NCBI GenBank assembly: GCA_009792885.1
Contig: WMCF01000029.1
Span: 4,792,000-4,855,999 of the forward strand
DNA from: Eremophila alpestris peregrina
Lineage: Eukaryota > Chordata > Aves > Passeriformes > Alaudidae
Length of the DNA: 64,000 nucleotides
Direction of reading: 5' to 3'
In this document: positions 37,761 to 64,000 of the stretch, piece by piece
Layout: the number at the start of each line of letters is the position of its first letter
Position numbering within the stretch: the stretch's first letter is position 1
The notes under the pieces: generated by a model
Databases searched by the model: none
What the model was told of the DNA's origin: nothing
The model's input: only the letters and a program-made list of their open reading frames with translations
Program-made: the position numbers and the translations under genes

Positions 37761-39995
37761 CTTGGAAGGGCATCTGTGGGCCTCGCCGGGCAGCCCAGGG
37801 AGATGCTACGCGATCGGGTGCTGGCTCTCAAATACTTGTTTTAATTCCTTTTGGGTTTTGTTTTTGTTCCACATTAGTAGCCCGCCCGAACCTGTATTCT
37901 TTGCATCAAAGGAGATGTAGGTTATCCAGGTTCGTGGGGTGAGTGCAGTGTGTATTTACCCAGCAAATGCAGTGCCCTTTGCTTTTTGATGAGCATATAG
38001 GCAAAAAATAGGATTAGGACCTTCATGGTGCAAAGGTCAGGCCTTTCACATCGCTGGTGTAAAGCGGCTGAGAACAAGGTTTGCCAAGGGTGTCATTTGC
38101 ACAGCCCGGCAGGACACCTCCCTTGCACCCGCACTGTGCCCTGGCAGCTCGAGCACCACCCGCTGCTTCCCAGCCCATCGAGACTCCCATAAATACCGCC
38201 TGAAGCCCGGTGGCACCGGGTACACCCAGCTTGTGCGTGCGGCTCAGTGACGCTCGCAGGTGAGGTGCTGATGGTGGCCCGGGGCACAGCGCGGCGGTGG
38301 CCGCACTGTCCCAGCACAGCCCTGCCGTGCAGAGGCACTGCCAGCTGCCTGGCACCGCGGCACGCTCTCACTTCTCGTCCCACAGCCGGCTCAAGGTGCC
38401 CAGCACGTCCGCACAGGACTGCTTGGCTTCGCTCCATCTATCTTGAGCTACAGCTGTCTCCATTTTACATCTCCATTAGAAAATCTAAAAATAGGTGGTT
38501 GGAATCGATGCTCTTGCACTTTCTCAGATCGCTATCAAGAATTGGCCTGATCCCTTAGAGTCCCTCCTAAGGTAAGCTTTAGTTCTACATCCCCGTATTT
38601 GGCTTTTGTTTTGTTTTGAAGCAGGGAAATACAGTCTGTTTATGTGCTAGAGCAGTGGCTGGAATGAGATCTTTACTTTTCACAAGAGCTTTACGTACAT
38701 GCTTTTAAAACTATTTTTTCTTATGATTGTTAATCCCGGAGCAGGAATTTCCTATTGCATTCCTCACAGCAGGAGTGCAAGAGGGAGAGGCTGCTCTTTC
38801 TCTAGCAATATCCTTTTCCACCCTTCCTGTTTATATAGCATTTTTGTTTAACAGGACAGAGCCGTCTGATAGTGACGGCCTCAGCTCCAGCTCCCTTCTC
38901 TCCACAAGTTCATGGAATAGAGGTGTTTCTGACACTAATAGCTTGACATATCAACAGGGAAATCTCAAAACGCTGGGTTTTCCAAAGCCTCCTTAGACAG
39001 CCTTTAGTGAGTAAAATATACAATGGGTATTTCAGTGTCCTGTTCCTCTAAGTGTCATTTATCTGATGGGAAGTTGAGGCCCATCCCGGTTCATGTTTTC
39101 ACCATTACCTTAGGAACAAAGAGATGATTTTCACAGGTGGCAAGCCCATCCACCCCCCAAGTCCAAAGGCAGTGGCCCTGAAGTGCAAAACCCCCAGCAT
39201 TTCTCCATGCAAGAACAGAAGCACAAGATGCAATGTCAGACTCATTTCTTGGTGGATCTGGTGACAGTTTGGGCACTGATGTCACTCAGAACAAGCTGGC
39301 TCAGCACTTTCCCCAGGCCCTCAGAAGAGGGGAAATGAAACAATGCACCTAAATTAAGAAGGTGCTTTTTTCAGTGATGAAACTGAGCACTTCCACCAGC
39401 CACCTTCAGGCTGACCATAAAACCTACACTGAAGTCAAGAGGACAGCTGGCTACAGCTCAGTTCTCTCCTGACAAGGCAAGAAAGCTGAACTGCTGCAGC
39501 TCCAGGTGCTCTGCACATCTGGTTTACCCAAAAAGTCACAGCCTGGGCCCTCAACAGAATTTCAGTGCCTGGCTTTTCACTGGCATCCTGCTGCAACACA
39601 AGGAGCTCCCACAAAGCATATACTCTGCATTTCCCAGTTCCTTCCTGCGTATGGCAATAGGCATCTGGAAAGAAAACATTACATTAGCTGTGATCCTTCT
39701 GAGCAGGAAAACAATCTGAATTCTGGCCTCCTGAATGCAGGGGGAACGGAGACGGCATTTCAGGTGCTTTCATGGGCTGCTCACTCTCATTTGCTGTGAT
39801 TCACCTTGGATATTTCCAGAAGATATACCAGAAGCAACATTCTGGTGGATCTGGGTTTTACCTGAGATTTTTGCAGGAGAAATCATTTAAGGAACTGTGT
39901 GATACAAAAAGTGAATGTCAAAAAAAGGCAAAAAAACCCAAATAGCTACCATAACAAATACCTAAGCAATGGTAGGAAGAACTACCACATACGTG
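37761..39995. other. Spacer between BCL2L10 promoter and GNB5 3' end
   Basis: No gene is recognised. The first 650 bp remain fairly GC-rich, and the rest is ordinary sequence. Upstream control elements of BCL2L10 could lie here, since its promoter faces this spacer. Confidence 0.6.
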
Positions 39996-40016
39996 TTCTC
40001 AATATGTAAAATACAA

Positions 40017-40022
40017 TTTATT
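40017..40022 (-). promoter_or_regulatory. GNB5: Candidate distal GNB5 polyadenylation signal
   Basis: An AATAAA hexamer on the minus strand lies about 2.05 kb past the GNB5 stop codon in AT-rich sequence. A second hexamer at 40363-40368 could serve a shorter transcript. Which is used cannot be told from sequence. Confidence 0.5.
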
Positions 40023-42070
40023 GTATTTAGGCTGTTTATAAGTATCAACACAATGTATTATGTTTGAAACAAACATTTTGCCAATAAATACTATCTAAAC
40101 ATTAATATTAATCTTTTGATCAAATGTGTACAGTGTATTGACTCAATATTGCACAGTGAATTCTATATGACATTTCCATAGTGCATTCAGTTTGTTACAG
40201 GGATAGTTTGCCACAAATATTGCAAAGCATCAGAGTTGACTTTTCCAAGTGAAAACAGCTGACCTATTCCATTAGGGATGGAAGGCTGGTATAAATATCA
40301 GTGTCTTAGGTTAACTCGTTATGGATTCACAGAACCTAATGTTTTCATGGATGAGGAGACTTTATTTCTAATATGATTTTTATATAATTGTAAAAAAATA
40401 CCACTTGCAGATAGAATGAGGATGTTATCATTAAACTCCAGTGACCAATGAGCTTGTAAACAGGTTCATTCCAGTAAGCTTGTTTTCTCTAGTTCCAATC
40501 TAAATATAAATCATATATATGATATATTCAGAGCTGTGCCTCACGACGTGCATTTCAAAGGCCAGGCTGTGCAAGGCCCCAGCATTACTCCAGCTCTTTG
40601 TTTCCCATGTGCCTGTGCTCTGGTGAGACTCAGTACCTGTTGGTATGAGCAGAGCTGACACACTCTAGTCCCAGTAGTTTTCTATGTACGAATGCAGACA
40701 TAATCTCACAATGGTTCTATCATTAATTCTATCTCATCTTTATCTGATTAAATCTTGATTCTAGAGCATCACTTCTGTGTGGGGTGGTTCTGCCAGTCCA
40801 TATGGCATTGCCATGCTCACACAGAGGGTTGGGTGCTGCCAGTGTGGCCAGCTGTCCTGCTCTCCTGAAAACCAGCGACTCCTGGATCAGATGGACTCAT
40901 GTGCTCTGGTCAGCACAGTATCAAACACAGCCAGGACTGTGGCTCACAGCAGATTTTCAATAGCTCACTGTTATTCACTCTCAAGTCCAACTATGACAAA
41001 ACCATGTCCATGGTAGTGGGAGATGACTGTGAGAGTAAGGACTGTATGATTTGACCTGTATTTGCATGAACTTACAACTGCTCTGACATTGCAGAAGGAC
41101 CTTAAGATGGGCATATACTGCTTTAATATACGTTTAAGCTACATTGCCTTGCCAAAGTTGCTCAAAATGCAAAGAAGAATCATGGTCATAGAATGACTAA
41201 GACTGACTTGGAAAAGATTTGACCATCAGTATAATGGTGCTTAATGCTTAGCGTGTAGTATCCCTTAGTGCTTAGCATGTAGTATTTCTTTAAGTAAAAG
41301 AAAATTCACTCACCAAGTGATACAATTAAAAATTTCTAAGAAACTACTGGTTAAGTATTACCTCATGATTATGTAAATCATGTTTATATCCCTCCTCTTT
41401 GCTGTTTATCAGTTTGTATATATTTAGATTCTTTATATTCAGGTAACAGAGATGAAATACTTATTTCTATCTAAAAAGACAGTAGGAAAAAACAGATTGA
41501 AGTTTTCTTTTCTGTACAAAAAATACATTTTTATGACAGCAGCCAGTACCTTCACAGTAGGTCCTTTGCTCCTCTACTTACCACCAAGGTTCAGTCATCC
41601 ATAAGACCATCATCAAGTACCAGAATTGTTTCTCTTTCCATTTTTCAACACTGAAATTCAATATGCTACTACGGAATGTTTCCAAAGCCTTTCACTATAT
41701 CCCGATAAAATCAGGACTTTTTTTTTTTTCATTTTAAAAAGGAACTAAATTCATGCAAATAAATACATAATGTGCACTGAAATACTCAATTCTATGATAC
41801 AGGTGACTTTGGAGACAAGTCCCTTTATAAATAATGAAACTAATTCTAATAAAAGAATATAGTTTCAAAAAAATTAAAACATTTCATTTTACTACAAGTT
41901 GATGTTTGCTATGTGTTCAAGCAGACTATATTTTCTACCTAGTTGTGTTAATCTGTGGGTTGAGTGTCACTCTTTTGGATGAATATTTGATTTTGAGGAA
42001 TGGCTTCTTTATGCAGTTTTTGTTGTCCAGAGTTTCAGTCTTCATTTAATTCTGCATCCGGGATCTCAGG
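40023..42070 (-). other. GNB5: Likely GNB5 3' UTR
   Basis: About 2 kb downstream of the TAA stop is AT-rich, with very few open frames and many ATTTA words on the transcript strand, as expected of a long 3' UTR. The left boundary depends on the polyadenylation signal chosen. Confidence 0.6.
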
Positions 42071-61167
<19,097 letters not shown>

Positions 61168-61253
61168 TCAGCAACGGCGCCGGAGCCGGCCCGGGCTCCC
61201 CCTCCCCTCCCCGCTGACGTCCAGGCTAGTTCTGAGTGCGCACACCGTGGGGA

Positions 61254-61483
61254 CCAGCATCCCCGATCGTGCCGACTGCAGCATCCCCCGTCCTGTCCGC
61301 TCCAGCATCCCAGGTCCTGCCAAGTCCAGCATCCCCTGTCCTGCCCGCTCCAGCATCCCAGGTCCTGCCAAGTCCAGCATCCCCTGCCCCGACCCGCTCC
61401 AGCATTCCCTGTCGGGCTCACTCCAGCATCCCGTGTCCTGCCCAGTGCCAGCATCCCAGGTCCTGCCCGCTCCACCATCCCAG
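61254..61483. repeat. 24-bp minisatellite upstream of GNB5
   Basis: About nine units of a TCCAGCATCCCNGGTCCTGC-like sequence run head to tail. In the best preserved part two 24-bp subtypes (one ending GCCAAG, one ending GCCCGC) alternate, giving a 48-bp higher-order period repeated twice. The array begins about 180 bp upstream of the GNB5 start codon, so it may lie in the promoter or 5' UTR. Confidence 0.9.
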
Positions 61484-64000
61484 TGTTCTCCAAGCCGGCA
61501 GCTGGCACCAGCCTCACCTCCTGCCCCGCTCCTACACATATCCCGGGCCCTCTTCACAGCCCAAAGGGCTTCATTTCTCCAGAAACACATGCCGAGGGCT
61601 TTTTCTGCTGCATACCTAAAGTTGTTTGTACAAGTTTCACAATGTGGGGGAAAGGAGGAAAAAAATGCCTTTGGGATGACCGATAATATCAGATTGGGAA
61701 GACAGATCTTGTCCAGGCTTACTCATCTTAGCTCCATCATTCCCTGACACTCCTACAGGTAGGGGGTACTGGGAGAATCAGCTATGCAGGATTTTGGCCC
61801 AGTTTCTGTGCCAGCAGGACAGCTGCAGTGATGAAAACTCTTCTCTCTACTATGCTATAAATTCCTGATTTTTAAATTTGGTGTTTCCTTTCTGTTTCTC
61901 TCCTTTAGACTAGCTACCCCTTGTATATCCTACTCTCAGATGTACACATTAGAGTCTCTGGCATTCTCATCTCTTGAAACAGAGCAGTTTCCAAAATCCC
62001 AAAGAGGGAATAAATAGCCCTTCACTTTGGTGTGGTGTGAGCCCAGGGGCTCAGCTCTTTGGGTTCTGGTCATATGAATGTAAGCTGGGCACAGGGAGTA
62101 ACTGATGCTTCCAGAGAAAGAACTGAGTGGCACATAGCTTTTTGTTCCCTGGGAGTTCCTTGGAAATGTCCCCTTTTTATTACAGAATTGTCCTTGATCT
62201 ACAAGGAGTAACTCTGTGCATATTGACTCCCATTGTCTCCCTTTAGCCAGAAAATAGACAATCTAGTGGCTATTGTCCAACCTGGGGATGTGCCAAGATT
62301 GGAGAGGGAGATAAGAAAATGCTTGTTTGCAGCTGTTGTTTGGACTCTGGGCACATCCTGGGAAAAGTGTGGGTCTCAGAGAAAATAGAAGTCCTTTTCC
62401 ACACTGGGTTTAGAAGAAGTGTTGCTGTCCAGCTGGGATGCACAGGCTCTTCACCATCACTGTGGAGCTGAACTCCAGAGTGTCCTGGCATGGTCATGTC
62501 CAAAGGTCCCTTTTAGTCAAAGGCTCTGCAGGCAGAAGCTGGGTTACTTCCCTGGAATCAAATGCAGTGGATCTATATCCAGTCTTCTCACTATCCACAG
62601 AAACTGGTGTGAGCTAACCCAACCAGCCTGATGGCCACAGAGGCAACCCTGAACTCATCCATCCAGTTATCTTCAGAGTAACAAAAGAAAATGTCGGCAG
62701 TGTAAGCTATGGGTTCACAAGCTGCTGAATAAAGGAACATCCTGCAAAGCCCTCCAGAGTAGTCAGCACATTGGAAATGCCTTCCAGCATAGACTGTGCC
62801 AAGGAAATAAAAACTGAGTACTTTTAAAGTGATACCAAAAGAACAGAAAAAAAAAAAAAAACCCTGAGAAACCCAAAGATCTTTTAGCAGGAAAGTGACA
62901 GAAATTCTTCCCATGTGTTATCTTCAGGTCTGAAAAATTAAACCTACTTACATTAAACTCAATAATGCAGCTGTGTCCTGGGGGACCAGCAGAGGAAGAT
63001 TCTGAAGAAGAAACTTCATTTTTGAAGGATCCTAATCTGTAATAAATGCCTTATTTCTGACACCTGATAAGTGTGGAGAGGCCCAGAAGCTAAATCTAAC
63101 AAAAGGTGTAGGAATTTTCTTTGCCTTGATAGGAACTCATCAGCTGTCAGGAATTTGGCATAGATAACACCTATGTGTCAGACAGTCAAAAATCCAGCTT
63201 CTTGCCTTACTGATGTGAACAGTCTCACTGCCTTGTGGAATGGGATTTAAAAGTCTACAAAGAACAGCACAGAAGGTGAGAGTCTTTGGGAACCATACAT
63301 GTGCAGGCTGATACATGATACTAATCCTGAGATGATGGGGTCAACAGAGCCATGAGAGGACAGGGAAGCCTCGACAGAACAGACTGAGCTGCAGAAGTGT
63401 GTGATACATAATGTGTATTTCATTGGTTTGAAAAAATACTTTTAAAAAAGAGTATTTAGTTCATCTGACCATCTCCTGCTTAACTGCCCATGCTGTCATT
63501 AGCTAACCATGCAAAAATAAAAGTTAGAGTAAGGCCAGCTGGTAGCTTTAAATAAAATAAACCAGAGCTGAATTAATTTAGAGGATAGCATAGTACTCCA
63601 TCAACAAGTGCCACACATGGCAAATACACTAGATTGCAGTGATGAGTGATGGGGATCCATGGAAGAAAGTTGGTCCTGCTCTGGTAATAAGAACACTGGG
63701 GAAAATGAATGATCTAACAGTGTACAACAAATTGTTTCCTACCTCAGAAGTCAGGCTTTTAAAATAAGTTTCCTTTCTCACTAATTCAACAGCTGATCTC
63801 TTTTCAAATTGTAAGCTAATTTTGTGGTGAAACTAAACCAGCAAACATTGAGTTTCTACTGATTAGCACCAAACTCCAAAGCAAGCAAAACCCTAGAGGA
63901 AGAAGATTATTTTGTCTGAAAGGCAAACAATTGAAGTAGGATGATGTCAGCACTGGGAATCAGCAATTTCTAATTCTGTTATCCCTCGACATATGTTGTT
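61484..64000. other. Upstream of GNB5, no gene recognised
   Basis: I looked on the minus strand for an upstream GNB5 exon encoding the retinal long-form extension (starting Met-Cys-Asp-Gln in mammals) and found none. Short frames here are unsupported. A 15-base A run lies near 62.85 kb. MYO5C, the next gene in human, is not visible. Confidence 0.6.

Noticed and set aside
36477..37942. Plus-strand frames of 251, 166 and 328 codons.
   Set aside because: They arise from the CpG-rich minisatellite and from antisense of BCL2L10 exon 1, with no recognisable domain.

Overview
The window looks like nuclear DNA from a bird. It holds two intron-containing genes, both on the minus strand, in low-density vertebrate sequence. 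The two-exon gene at 35.3-37.6 kb encodes a 176-residue Bcl-2 family protein that closely resembles avian NR-13 (BCL2L10) as I remember it. The eleven-exon gene at 42.1-61.1 kb encodes a complete 353-residue G-protein beta-5 subunit (GNB5, short form). BCL2L10 next to GNB5 in the same orientation matches the order known from human chromosome 15q21. GNB5 spans only about 19 kb from start to stop codon, which suits a compact avian genome. I saw no CR1 tail repeats, no retroviral pol-like frame, no tRNA or rRNA gene, no CRISPR array and no operon-like structure.

Layout: 1-12.7 kb has no recognisable gene, only simple repeats. At 12.7-13.5 kb there is a CpG-rich block without a known gene, interrupted by a GC minisatellite and an alternating purine-pyrimidine tract. 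At 13.8 and 19.0 kb lie two arms of a 120-bp inverted repeat (119 of 120 bases matching by eye) separated by 5.0 kb. From 19.1 to 34.2 kb I see no gene. BCL2L10 occupies about 34.2-37.8 kb including a likely 3' UTR and a CpG-island promoter, and its single intron carries a CpG-rich minisatellite. A 2.2 kb spacer leads to the GNB5 3' UTR (about 40.0-42.07 kb), its exons, and its CpG-island start region (60.6-61.5 kb). Sequence upstream of GNB5 (61.5-64 kb) shows no gene.

The two genes are neighbours but not functional partners as far as is known. BCL2L10 acts on mitochondrial or ER membranes to control apoptosis. GNB5 forms obligate complexes with R7-family RGS proteins that switch off Gi/o signalling in neurons and photoreceptors. 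All GNB5 exon borders were placed by hand: every intron is GT-AG, phases agree, and exon lengths sum to 1062 nt (353 codons plus stop). I found no convincing undescribed system. The items most worth checking are the inverted repeat, the orphan CpG block, and the minisatellites at the two gene starts.
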